Positions 40,633 through 48,073 of a stretch of 64,000 nucleotides of DNA are shown here, piece after piece. The notes under the pieces are model-generated. The model had not been told where the DNA came from. It ran no database searches and was given only the letters and a program-made list of their open reading frames with translations. Numbering within the stretch: the first letter of the stretch is position 1; each line of letters begins with the position of its first letter. The stretch is from Spirochaetales bacterium (GTDB taxonomy: Bacteria; Spirochaetota; Spirochaetia; DAHUYW01): assembly GCA_027306915.1 (NCBI GenBank), contig DAHUYW010000006.1, positions 87,432 through 151,431 of the forward strand. The letters are read 5' to 3'. Both the position numbers and the translations under genes were made by a program.

Positions 40633-41847
40633 TTATCCCTCCTCCGGCTTGACCTTCTTCTTCTGCTTGTTCAGATACATGTTGTTGTCCGCGAGCCGCA
40701 GAAGCTCATCGGCCGAGAGATCGCTCGAAGGGCTGCGCTCCGCTAGGCCGTAGCTGATGGCAAGCGGATAGCGCCTTTCCTGTTCGCTCTGCTCGGCAAG
40801 ATCCGCGATGATGCGGTCGAGGATAATCCCCGCCGCCTCAGCCGTGCAGTTGGCCAGGACGGCGAGAAACTCGTCCCCACCAAGACGGGAGATGTAGTCG
40901 CTCTTTCGGAAGTGCTTTTTGAGCACAGCGATCACCCTCTTGATTAGCTCATCGCCCGCCGGATGGCCCCAGTTGTCGTTCACGGTCTTGAGGTCGTCGA
41001 TATCGATGAAGCACAGCGACAGGGGTTGCGCATAGCGCTCGGTGAGGTAGATCGACTGCTTGAGGATCTCGAAACCCGCGCGCCGATTGTAAACTCCGGT
41101 CAGGTCATCGATCGCCGCGCGCTGCTCGAGCACCACCTCGATCGCCTTGCGCTCCTCGATCTCTTTTTGAAGACGGGCGACCTCGCGCTCGAGCTCGAGG
41201 GTTCTTTCCTTGAGGGCCTCGAGATCCTTTCCCAGCTCGGCACTTCGCCGCTCCGCCGCGGACTCGGCCGCCCGGGCGCGGCGGATGGCGCGCTCGTGCA
41301 CGAGCGTCATTGCGGAACAGACGACTGATACGACCCAGATCGACGACAGTAGGACTAGGGAGGAGCCGCTCAACTCACGCCGGGCAAAAAGGAAGAGCGT
41401 GAGCGCGAGCAGCGGGAGAAGAAGAATGGCCCAAAGGAACGGTCGGACCCCCGCAGCAAGAAGGCAATCGAGCACCAAGACTGTCGCGAAAAGGAAAGGG
41501 AGGACTGCCCAAACAGCGACCCCGCGATCCGGGGCAAGCAGGATCCGCGAGACAATCCCCATGGCCATCACCTGGAGCCCGAGCAACGACAGGGCGTGGA
41601 AGGGAATGATGAGCGATGGCTGCCGCGCGAAAACATCCGTACCGAGGGTGAGAAAGAGAAAGGCGGGGACGAGTCCCGAAAGGGACCACGGCAGGTAGAA
41701 GGTCCCCAAGGGCCCTGCAAGCGCAACGATGGTGAAGGCCCCCACCGTCACAAGCGCTATGGCCGCGAACAGTTTGCCCCTCAGAAGAGTTATCTTTCTG
41801 GTCTCGTTGAGGAAGTCGGCGTCAGCTCCTCCGAGCAGCGATCTCAT
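40633..41847 (-). CDS. Membrane-bound diguanylate cyclase (GGDEF)
   Basis: This 404-residue protein has about six N-terminal hydrophobic helices (residues about 20-185), a coiled coil (about 195-245, rich in Glu/Arg heptads) and a GGDEF domain with the intact active site 'SRLGGDEFLAVLANC' and an RxxD inhibitory site ('RKSD', five residues upstream). It should make cyclic-di-GMP with product inhibition. The sensory membrane domain is not assignable. It lies between two phosphate-uptake clusters. AGGAACCG precedes ATG 41847. Confidence 0.92.
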   Translation of the reverse strand: MRSLLGGADADFLNETRKITLLRGKLFAAIALVTVGAFTIVALAGPLGTFYLPWSLSGLVPAFLFLTLGTDVFARQPSLIIPFHALSLLGLQVMAMGIVSRILLAPDRGVAVWAVLPFLFATVLVLDCLLAAGVRPFLWAILLLPLLALTLFLFARRELSGSSLVLLSSIWVVSVVCSAMTLVHERAIRRARAAESAAERRSAELGKDLEALKERTLELEREVARLQKEIEERKAIEVVLEQRAAIDDLTGVYNRRAGFEILKQSIYLTERYAQPLSLCFIDIDDLKTVNDNWGHPAGDELIKRVIAVLKKHFRKSDYISRLGGDEFLAVLANCTAEAAGIILDRIIADLAEQSEQERRYPLAISYGLAERSPSSDLSADELLRLADNNMYLNKQKKKVKPEEG

Positions 41848-41934
41848 CGGTTCCTACGGGAGCGAAAGCACCCACGCTGGTAAGGATTATCGGGCCTAAC
41901 GCGAAAAGAGTCTATCCTATTTTTAGCACGGTGA

Positions 41935-42780
41935 TCAGCGGGCGCTGCGGCGCACGATGAGCCTGCCGATGACGTTGAAACAGAGGACCAGGAGAATAAG
42001 CACAAATGCCCCGGCGTAGGCAAGGGCATGAGCCGAGTCGAAGGGCTCGTTGATGTAGGTCCAGACGACGTAGGTAAGGTAGCCAACCGGCGAATGCACG
42101 AGCTGGCCTGTCGGCATGTAGCTCGACCAGCCGGCGGTGTAGATGAGCGGTGCCGTCTCCCCCATCGCTATTCCGGTCGCAAGAATCACGCCCGTCAGAA
42201 TGCCGGGCACCGAGGCCCGCAGCACGATGCGCAGAGCGGTCGCCGTGGGAGTCGCCCCGAGCGCAAGCGAGGCCCTTCGCATCTCCTGCGGGACCTTCTG
42301 CATTGCGAGCTCCGAGGAGCGGAGAATGTAGGGAAGCATCATGATCATGAGGGTGATGGCTGCCGCGAGCAGCGAGAAACCCCAGCCAAACCAGACAACC
42401 ATTGTTACGTATCCGAAGTATCCGAGGACGATGGAGGGAACGCCCGTCAGGGTCTCGGCCGCGTTCCGTATGAAGGAAGCCAGCCGGCGCGGCGCGAGCT
42501 CGCTCACGAAGAGCGCTCCGAAAATCCCGAGGGGCGCGGCGAGGACGAGCGCGGCAAAGACGAGCACGAGCGTGCCGACGATCGCATTGGATAGGCCGCC
42601 TGCAACCCCCGACGTCGGCGTAATCAGCGTGGCGAGCGAAAACCCGGGCGCGCCTCGAAGCGCCACGATCCAGAGGATGTCGATGAGCGGAAGGAGACAA
42701 AGGGCCGCGGCGAGGACCATGAGCACGACCATGAGGCGGTCCCGTGCGATGCGTATCCTATGCCGTTTGGTGACCATCAT
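41935..42780 (-). CDS. pstA: Phosphate ABC transporter permease PstA (second copy)
   Basis: This is a 281-residue permease with 'ETLTGVPSIVLGYFGYVTMVVW' and 'LATGIAMGETAPLIYTAGWSSYMP', typical of PstA. It differs strongly from the first copy, so this is not a recent duplication. ATG 42780 overlaps the pstC2 stop (ATGA). No pstB follows; the next gene on this strand is the diguanylate cyclase. Confidence 0.92.
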   Translation of the reverse strand: MMVTKRHRIRIARDRLMVVLMVLAAALCLLPLIDILWIVALRGAPGFSLATLITPTSGVAGGLSNAIVGTLVLVFAALVLAAPLGIFGALFVSELAPRRLASFIRNAAETLTGVPSIVLGYFGYVTMVVWFGWGFSLLAAAITLMIMMLPYILRSSELAMQKVPQEMRRASLALGATPTATALRIVLRASVPGILTGVILATGIAMGETAPLIYTAGWSSYMPTGQLVHSPVGYLTYVVWTYINEPFDSAHALAYAGAFVLILLVLCFNVIGRLIVRRSAR

Positions 42781-43808
42781 CGGCTTCCTCCAGCACCGGG
42801 CCCTCCGCCCGCGGCGCTTGCGGGAAGAATGCTCGATATGCGGACCATTCCGCGGGCGACGATCGGAACAAGGATGTTCACGATAAGGGTGACGACAAAG
42901 AGAACCAACGCGATCTCCGCGAGGGCATGCAAAGCCATCCCGGTGGGATCGGTCATTGCGCTGTCGAGAAGTGCGACGATGTTCGCCGCCATCGTACCGA
43001 CGGGGCTGTAGATGTTGCGGGGAAGGTAGTTCACGGCCGAACCGCTCACCATGAGCACGGCCATGGTCTCGCCGAGCGCCCGGCCAAGCCCCAGGGCAAC
43101 TGCACCGGTGATTCCGCTGCGCCCGTAGGGAAGCACGATCGTCCGTATGAGCTCCCAGCGAGTTATCCCCATTGCGATCCCCTGCTCCCGCAGATCCCAG
43201 GGAACGTTCCGCAGCACGTCCCGGCTCACCGCGGTAATGATGGGGATGATCATGGCCGCGAGCACGATACCCGAGGAAAGCAGCCCCACCCCCGTCCCGA
43301 CCGGACCGCGGAAAAGCGGAATGAAGCCGAGGATCCGGTCAAGAAAGGGCCCGATGTCGGACCTCACGAGGGGCGCGATGACCTCGAAGCCCCAGAGCCC
43401 GAAAACAACGCTCGGCACACCCGACAGCAGCTCTACGAGCGAACCGATCACGGCCGATACCCGCTTCGGGGCAATCTCGCTTAAGAAGAGAGCGGCTCCG
43501 AGGCTCAGGGGAATGGCGATGACCAGGGCCACGAGCGAGGTGAGAAGGGTCCCGACCAGGAACACCAGCATCCCGTACTGCGCCCCCTTGGGGGCGGTAA
43601 TGCCGTTGTGGGTGACGGTCGCCCCGCTGTAGAGGTTGCCTTCATTCCAAGGGATCGACCCGAAAAAGTGCCAGCCGTTGAAAAGAATCGACGGCCAGGC
43701 GAATACCAGCATGACCAGAAGGACCGCGATCAGAAAAAAAGGCACACTTGCGGCGAAACCGCCGCAAGTGTACTTGATCAGGGCGTCCTTTATGAGTTGG
43801 CGGCGCAC
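42777..43808 (-). CDS. pstC: Phosphate ABC transporter permease PstC (second copy)
   Basis: This is a 343-residue permease with the long first periplasmic loop of PstC (about residues 45-75), 'LVELLSGVPSVVFGLWGFEVIAP' and 'LGLGRALGETMAVLMVSGSA'. GTG 43808 lies 6 bases after the pstS2 stop, with GGGAG upstream. A perfect 11-bp hairpin sits within its first 25 codons (43744-43771). The C-terminus is Gly-rich. Confidence 0.92.
   Translation of the reverse strand: MRRQLIKDALIKYTCGGFAASVPFFLIAVLLVMLVFAWPSILFNGWHFFGSIPWNEGNLYSGATVTHNGITAPKGAQYGMLVFLVGTLLTSLVALVIAIPLSLGAALFLSEIAPKRVSAVIGSLVELLSGVPSVVFGLWGFEVIAPLVRSDIGPFLDRILGFIPLFRGPVGTGVGLLSSGIVLAAMIIPIITAVSRDVLRNVPWDLREQGIAMGITRWELIRTIVLPYGRSGITGAVALGLGRALGETMAVLMVSGSAVNYLPRNIYSPVGTMAANIVALLDSAMTDPTGMALHALAEIALVLFVVTLIVNILVPIVARGMVRISSILPASAAGGGPGAGGSR
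43744..43771 (-). repeat. Perfect 11-bp hairpin inside the start of pstC2
   Basis: ACACTTGCGGC and GCCGCAAGTGT flank a 6-base loop in codons about 13-22 of pstC2. It has no T-run. It could lower permease expression relative to the binding protein just upstream. Confidence 0.6.
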
Positions 43809-43814
43809 CGCTCG

Positions 43815-44930
43815 TCAGCTCCCGATCTTGTCGATCTGAGTCTGGCTAAGCTTGATGATCGAGGCGGGAAGCGGCTGGAAGTGGACCTTGTCGAGATAGC
43901 TCGCCGATTCTCCCCCGTTCGGATCAAGAGCCCAGGTGAGGAAGGTCTTGAGGGCATTGGCCATCGAGGCGCTCGGCTGCTTCGTCGCCACCAGAGCGTA
44001 CTCGTAGTTGATGATCGGATAGGAGTTTGCTCCAGGCTCGAAGATCAGCGAGATTCGCTCGTCGGCCGGGGTGCCCTTGAATCCCGCCTGCGCGGCCGCG
44101 CCGATGGTCTCCGGCGTGGGCATCAAGAAGCTGCCGTCCTTGTTCTCGATGCTGGCCTCGCCGAGGCCGGCCTTGTTGGTCTGATCAAGCCAGCTCACGC
44201 CGACGTAGGCAATCGAGTAGGGGTTCTGCTGGAGCGCCTGGACCATCCCCGGGTTCCCTTCGGCGCCGATGCCGCCCTGGACCGCAGGCCAGCTGACGCT
44301 TACGCCCGATCCGACGCTTGAGCTCCACGAGGGGGTGGAGTCGGAAAGATACTGTGTGAAGATGAACGTGTCGCCGCTGCCATCGGTCCGGTGAACCGGG
44401 ATGATGGCCTTGTGGGGAAGGCTGACGCCCGGATTCAGGGCGGCTATGCCCGAGTCATCCCAATAGGTGATCTTTCCGCTATAGATCCCGGCGATGACCG
44501 GTCCACTCAAGCGGAGGTGTTTGTCGTTCAGGCCGGGAAGGTTGTAGTTGATCTGCTGCGCGGAGATCGCGAGAGGGATGTTCAACACTCCGGGGTGCTG
44601 CGCGAGGAGGGCATCGCTCATATAGGCGTCGCTCGCCCCGATCTGCGCGGTCCCGTTCGATGCCATGGCGATACCGGTTCCGCTTCCGGTACCCTGCGTG
44701 GTGATTTGCACATTCGGATGGTTGGCGGTGTAGTCGGGCACCCAGAGGTTGAAGAGGGGATAGAGGAGCGTCGACCCGGTCTCGAGGATCGAGATCTTGC
44801 CGCCCGCGGCTCCACCTGCCATCGCCGTTGACGCTTCTTTGGAGCCGCCGGCCCATGCCGCAGAGGTCGCCACCGCGAATCCCACCGCTACCAGCAGGAG
44901 AAGGAGTTTGCGCTGAAAAAGAGTACGCAT
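43815..44930 (-). CDS. pstS: Phosphate-binding protein PstS (second copy)
   Basis: This 371-residue exported protein has a signal ending 'AWAGGSKEAS'. Unlike the first copy it keeps the N-terminal loop ('ILETGSTLLYPLFNLWVPDY') and has 'IGASDAYMSDALLA' and 'HRTDGSGDTFIFTQYLSD' as phosphate-site regions. I chose ATG 44930, which begins the signal peptide; a longer frame from 45002 adds an unrelated N-terminus. GAGG lies about 13 bases upstream. Confidence 0.92.
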   Translation of the reverse strand: MRTLFQRKLLLLLVAVGFAVATSAAWAGGSKEASTAMAGGAAGGKISILETGSTLLYPLFNLWVPDYTANHPNVQITTQGTGSGTGIAMASNGTAQIGASDAYMSDALLAQHPGVLNIPLAISAQQINYNLPGLNDKHLRLSGPVIAGIYSGKITYWDDSGIAALNPGVSLPHKAIIPVHRTDGSGDTFIFTQYLSDSTPSWSSSVGSGVSVSWPAVQGGIGAEGNPGMVQALQQNPYSIAYVGVSWLDQTNKAGLGEASIENKDGSFLMPTPETIGAAAQAGFKGTPADERISLIFEPGANSYPIINYEYALVATKQPSASMANALKTFLTWALDPNGGESASYLDKVHFQPLPASIIKLSQTQIDKIGS

Positions 44931-44992
44931 AAGAACGTATACCTCACTTCTTTTCAAGGAATCGGACATTGGGTTAAAACCCACGGCAAGGT

Positions 44993-45031
44993 TGTGGGTC
45001 AACTGTTAAGCCCGGGTTATCCTTCAGTGTG
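44993..45031 (-). promoter_or_regulatory. Weak PHO-box-like phased repeats before pstS2
   Basis: On the minus strand CACACT, ATAACC, TTAACA and CCCACA start 11 bases apart (first bases 45031, 45020, 45009, 44998). Only the middle two are good matches to the units seen before pstC1. Confidence 0.35.
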
Positions 45032-45097
45032 ATTTCTATTAATTGACGAGTCCTTTACAGAACGACAGGAGACACATCGGCTAGCGCCTCTCGTACC

Positions 45098-45817
45098 TCA
45101 CGGGGACTTGTGAAGCTTAAGGTTCATGATCTTTGTGAACATCTCTTCCATTCGATCCGCCTCGCCCTTGCTCAAGGAAGCTCGGGTAAACACGTCCCGC
45201 AGGAATTCGGTCATGACGGAATTCCCGGCCACGGAAAAGAAGCCGATTGCGCCGAGCGAGCCGATTGCCGAGGCGGTTAGCTTCTCGATCCTCTCGCGCG
45301 CGACCGGGCGAAAGCGCACCGGACGCTGGTCGTGACGGAACAGGGCGTATGCGATAATTTGCACCGCCTGCGAAAGGTTGAGCGAGGGGAACTGGGGCGA
45401 GGTGGGAATATGGACCGCGAGGGCGCACGCGGAGAGCTCGGCGTCCGAGAGACCGCTGCGCTCGTTGCCGAAGACAACCCCCAAGCTCCCGGCACCCGAG
45501 TCCGCGGCGCGCTCGGCAAGCTCTTCGGGAAGAAGGGAGACGGCCTTTCGCTTGACGCCTCGGCGGCGAGTGACCCCGGCCGAAAGCACGGTGTCCGCGA
45601 GCGCCTCCTCTACGGTCGGGAAGAACTCGGCTCGCTCATACACCTCGAAGGCGTGTACCGACATGTACTCGATCTGCCGCTCGTCGTACCTGCGCTCCCC
45701 GACGATCCGCAGGCGAGTCAGACCCATCGTTTTCATGGCCCGGCAGGTCGAGCCGATATTCCCCGCCTCTTCCGGGTGCGAGAGCACGACGGCGATGCGC
45801 TCAAGAAAGGCTTTCAC
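45098..45817 (-). CDS. trmJ: tRNA 2'-O-methyltransferase, TrmJ/SpoU family
   Basis: This 239-residue SPOUT methyltransferase has the knot motifs 'VVLSHPEEAGNIGSTCRAMKTMG', 'GVVFGNERSGLSD' and 'PTSPQFPSLNLSQAVQIIAYAL'. This set matches TrmJ, which methylates residue 32 of tRNA, better than TrmH or TrmL. The start GTG 45817 is 7 bases after a consensus TATAAT and has no ribosome site, so translation is probably leaderless. The C-terminal helix region is family-typical. Confidence 0.88.
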   Translation of the reverse strand: MKAFLERIAVVLSHPEEAGNIGSTCRAMKTMGLTRLRIVGERRYDERQIEYMSVHAFEVYERAEFFPTVEEALADTVLSAGVTRRRGVKRKAVSLLPEELAERAADSGAGSLGVVFGNERSGLSDAELSACALAVHIPTSPQFPSLNLSQAVQIIAYALFRHDQRPVRFRPVARERIEKLTASAIGSLGAIGFFSVAGNSVMTEFLRDVFTRASLSKGEADRMEEMFTKIMNLKLHKSP

Positions 45818-45824
45818 GCGGCGG

Positions 45825-45830
45825 ATTATA
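45825..45830 (-). promoter_or_regulatory. trmJ -10 box (probable leaderless transcript)
   Basis: TATAAT on the minus strand ends 7 bases before the GTG start. No good -35 is visible, so the promoter may need an activator or an extended contact. Confidence 0.55.
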
Positions 45831-45928
45831 GCACGGCAAAACTGCGTCCGCTCCTCCGTGCCGATTCAAGCAGGAGGCTCTCCGTCGCGGCCACGAAGCC
45901 GCAGGTCCCCGGCCTCTGGTAGCCGGAT

Positions 45929-45958
45929 AAAAAAAAGCCGGCCTGGTTGCCGGCTTTT
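45929..45958 (-). terminator. Rho-independent terminator of the candidate ncRNA
   Basis: Arms AAAAGCCGGC and GCCGGCTTTT with a 6-base loop are followed on the minus strand by a run of eight T. On the plus strand only four T follow. Confidence 0.85.
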
Positions 45959-46146
45959 AGAAGGCCCTGCAGTCGAGGGCAGATGCCCTGCTGCTTTCAG
46001 GCTCCACGTGACGTTTTCGCTTTCCAGTGGAAAGCTCCGAAAACACTATCGAGCTCAGGCGGCGGCCTCAACGGCCGCCAATCGCAACAGGTGGAGTTGC
46101 CACTACATCCTCCTGTTCCTTGTTGGGGGTACGCCACGTACCCTAC
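45929..46146 (-). ncRNA. Candidate stand-alone structured RNA, about 218 nt, six hairpins
   Basis: The 360-base gap between the nuclease gene and trmJ holds no protein frame but has successive perfect or near-perfect stems in minus-strand order: 46127-46143 (GGGTACG/CGTACCC), 46086-46117 (AACAGG/CCTGTT), 46061-46079 (GGCGGCC/GGCCGCC), 46013-46044, 45969-45994 and the terminator 45929-45958. A TTGACG-17-TATGTT promoter lies just upstream. I compared it with tmRNA, SRP RNA, RNase P and 6S RNA features and found none. Alternatively it is a long leader of trmJ ending in a regulated terminator. Confidence 0.6.
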
Positions 46147-46152
46147 ACTCCT

Positions 46153-46181
46153 AACATACATCACCTCGCTCGAATCGTCAA
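46153..46181 (-). promoter_or_regulatory. Promoter of the candidate ncRNA
   Basis: TTGACG, a 17-base spacer and TATGTT on the minus strand; the -35 box overlaps the stop codon of the nuclease gene. The expected start is near 46146, just before the first hairpin. Confidence 0.65.
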
Positions 46182-47671
46182 CTCTCCCCAACCCGGCTCA
46201 AAACGTCGAAGATGCGGACCATGGCGTAGGTGTCCATGCTGCAGTAGTCGAGGAGCTGCCGGCGGACCTCCGCGCGACGCGCCGGGTCGCGTACCTCGAA
46301 AAGCTCGGTAAAGGCAAGCGCCGCTGCGGTCCCGTCTCCGATTGCCAACGAATCGTAGGAGAGCTCCGGGGCGAGCGCAGGCAACACCCTCTTGATCGAG
46401 TAGGAGCCCCGCATCGACGGAAGGTAGTAGTCGCAACGCTGGAAGGGCGTCATGAGGTCTGCGACCCGGTCGATCACGGCCTCGAGAGCCGGCGCACGCT
46501 CGGGAAAGAGCGCCGCAAGCTCGGTCAGTCTGCCGACCTCGAAGGACTGGTTGTAGGCGAGGACGCTCCCGCTCTCTCCTAGCGCCGCGAGCATCGCCTC
46601 GGCGAAAGAATCTCGTGGGTCCGGTCCCGCCTCGGCGAGAAACTCGACATGGCTCGCCTCCTCCCCCGGTCGCTCCCGGCGGTGGAGGGAGAACTGGAAG
46701 GGAATCTGCTGGTAGGGCGAGGAGTTGTCGTAGAGGGGCACCGCCGGCTGGAACGTCTCAAAATCGAGAAAGAGAAGCGGGTAGCGGAGCGATCGGATGA
46801 GCCCCTCGATCGCCGGGGCTTCGATGACCGCTGACCTCGAGCGCTCGACGTGCACCTGCAGCCGCTGCCGGTCGCTCAGAGGATAGCTGTCGGGGACGTC
46901 GCCAACGGCGACGATACCGGAGTGAAAGAGCTCGAACTTTTTCTCCTCGTCGAGCCGCGCGATGTCGAATACTGAATACTCGGGAACCTCCTTCCAGCAG
47001 GTTCCGATGAAGTCGCATGGGTAGGGGTTGTGACAGTGCGGGCCGATCGGCACCTCAGGCATCTGCTCCGCGCGGGCTACCCTTGAAAGCTCCTCGACCT
47101 TCTGCACGATCGTTGGCTGGAGCCCGATGACCTCCGAACGGACCGACCTCCCGACGAACAGCCGGTAGAGATCGAGCTTGCCGTGCCGAACATAGTCCGG
47201 ATTCACACAGACTATGGAGATGTCCGAAAGCGGAAGACCCGAGCCGGTGATGACGAAGTACTGCAGCGCCGCGTCGAGAAGATAGGTTTCCGTCACGGAG
47301 GTCGAGCTTTTGACCTCGAAGGCGCGGTAGGACGCTCCGTCGCGCACGAGGATGTCCATGGCGGCAAGAACACCTTCGTGGCGGAAGGCCGCCTCATAGA
47401 TCACCGGCGTCCGATCTCGAACCAGCTCCGCGGTCTTCGTCACCGACCGGCCGTACTGGAAGGGAGTGGGGGGGCTTGCGTCGACGCCGCCGGGGAAAAG
47501 CTCGCGGGCCAGCAGCCCGACTTTCGAGCCCCGGTCGAAAATCGCCTGCTGCTCCGGACTTATCCGGTCACGGGTCTGATAAAGGTGCTTGTAGAGCCAC
47601 AACGATTTGTGGCATTGGCATCCGCGAATGAAGGTGGACTTCGAAAGGATATGCGTCGATCCCCGATTCAT
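46178..47671 (-). CDS. DUF2779-type fused Cas4-like and DnaQ-like nuclease
   Basis: This 497-residue protein combines two nuclease-like modules. The N-terminal half looks like a PD-(D/E)xK fold ('AAMDILVRDGASYRAFEVKSSTS') with a probable iron-sulphur site from Cys in 'RGCQCHKSLW' and 'CHNPYPCDFIGTCW'. The C-terminal half has an RNase-H-like exonuclease pattern: 'LFLDFETFQPAVP', then 'VLAYNQSFEVGRL', and 'LLDYCSMDTYAMVRI'. This matches the DUF2779 family, whose biological role is not established. Start ATG 47671 sits 7 bases after TATCCT and may be leaderless. Confidence 0.75.
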   Translation of the reverse strand: MNRGSTHILSKSTFIRGCQCHKSLWLYKHLYQTRDRISPEQQAIFDRGSKVGLLARELFPGGVDASPPTPFQYGRSVTKTAELVRDRTPVIYEAAFRHEGVLAAMDILVRDGASYRAFEVKSSTSVTETYLLDAALQYFVITGSGLPLSDISIVCVNPDYVRHGKLDLYRLFVGRSVRSEVIGLQPTIVQKVEELSRVARAEQMPEVPIGPHCHNPYPCDFIGTCWKEVPEYSVFDIARLDEEKKFELFHSGIVAVGDVPDSYPLSDRQRLQVHVERSRSAVIEAPAIEGLIRSLRYPLLFLDFETFQPAVPLYDNSSPYQQIPFQFSLHRRERPGEEASHVEFLAEAGPDPRDSFAEAMLAALGESGSVLAYNQSFEVGRLTELAALFPERAPALEAVIDRVADLMTPFQRCDYYLPSMRGSYSIKRVLPALAPELSYDSLAIGDGTAAALAFTELFEVRDPARRAEVRRQLLDYCSMDTYAMVRIFDVLSRVGES

Positions 47672-47788
47672 CGGCACGAGGATACCACAGGCCGCACCGC
47701 ATCGGAAGCCGGCCCGCACCACCGTTCGATCGGCGGCTGGCGCCCCGAAGGGGCGTCGACGATTCTCGCGATTTTGTGACCTGACCGA

Positions 47789-47817
47789 TTGACATTTTTG
47801 TTCTTTCCGGCTAACCT
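47789..47817 (+). promoter_or_regulatory. Promoter of the leu leader and leuA
   Basis: A consensus -35 TTGACA (47789), 17 bases and TAACCT (47812) place the transcript start at about 47825, which is the first base of the leader GTG codon. Confidence 0.75.
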
Positions 47818-47824
47818 ACCAATT

Positions 47825-47932
47825 GTGAACGCGAACGGTACACCCATCGTACAACTCCCCGCTGCCCTTGCTCTACTCGCACTACTACGCTCATCCACGG
47901 CAGTGGGAAAGGCCTTCGCTCAGGTGTATTGA
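47825..47932 (+). CDS. leuL: Leucine-rich leader peptide of leuA (attenuator control)
   Basis: A 35-residue frame begins with GTG at the predicted transcript 5' end, so it is probably read as a leaderless message. It contains the run Pro-Ala-Ala-Leu-Ala-Leu-Leu-Ala-Leu-Leu-Arg: six Leu codons in all, three of them CTA, a codon that is uncommon in GC-rich genomes. The run lies directly after attenuator segment 1 and before segment 2. It is too short to appear in routine gene calls. Such peptides act as sensors of charged leucyl-tRNA and have no function as proteins. Confidence 0.85.
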   Translation: MNANGTPIVQLPAALALLALLRSSTAVGKAFAQVY

Positions 47933-47982
47933 GTTTAGCGCTTTACACTTGAAAAGAACCCGCTGCCTTCATCGGCAGCGGG
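47858..47982 (+). promoter_or_regulatory. Four-segment transcription attenuator of leuA
   Basis: Segments 1 (47858-47866) and 3 (47959-47967) are the identical nonamer CCCGCTGCC. Segment 2 (47899-47907) is GGCAGTGGG and segment 4 (47974-47982) is GGCAGCGGG. Thus 1:2, 2:3 and 3:4 are mutually exclusive pairings. A ribosome stalled on the Leu codons covers segment 1 and frees 2 to pair with 3, preventing the 3:4 terminator. Confidence 0.85.
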
Positions 47983-47991
47983 TTTTTTTTT
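47957..47991 (+). terminator. leuA attenuator terminator
   Basis: Arms AACCCGCTGCC and GGCAGCGGGTT with loop TTCATC form an 11-bp stem followed directly by T-run (nine T in total). It lies about 80 bases before the leuA start. Confidence 0.92.
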
Positions 47992-48073
47992 GTTCTTTTG
48001 ACCTTGCCCGCGCGGGACCGGCAAGAGAAAGGTAGGGTCCCGGCACACCCGAAGCGAGCAATAGGAGGAAGCC

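Noticed and set aside
45929..46146. The structured intergenic segment as tmRNA, 6S RNA, SRP RNA or RNase P RNA
   Set aside because: No tRNA-like ends or tag frame, no single long 6S-type hairpin, no SRP loop and no RNase P conserved core were found on either strand, so I left the class open.
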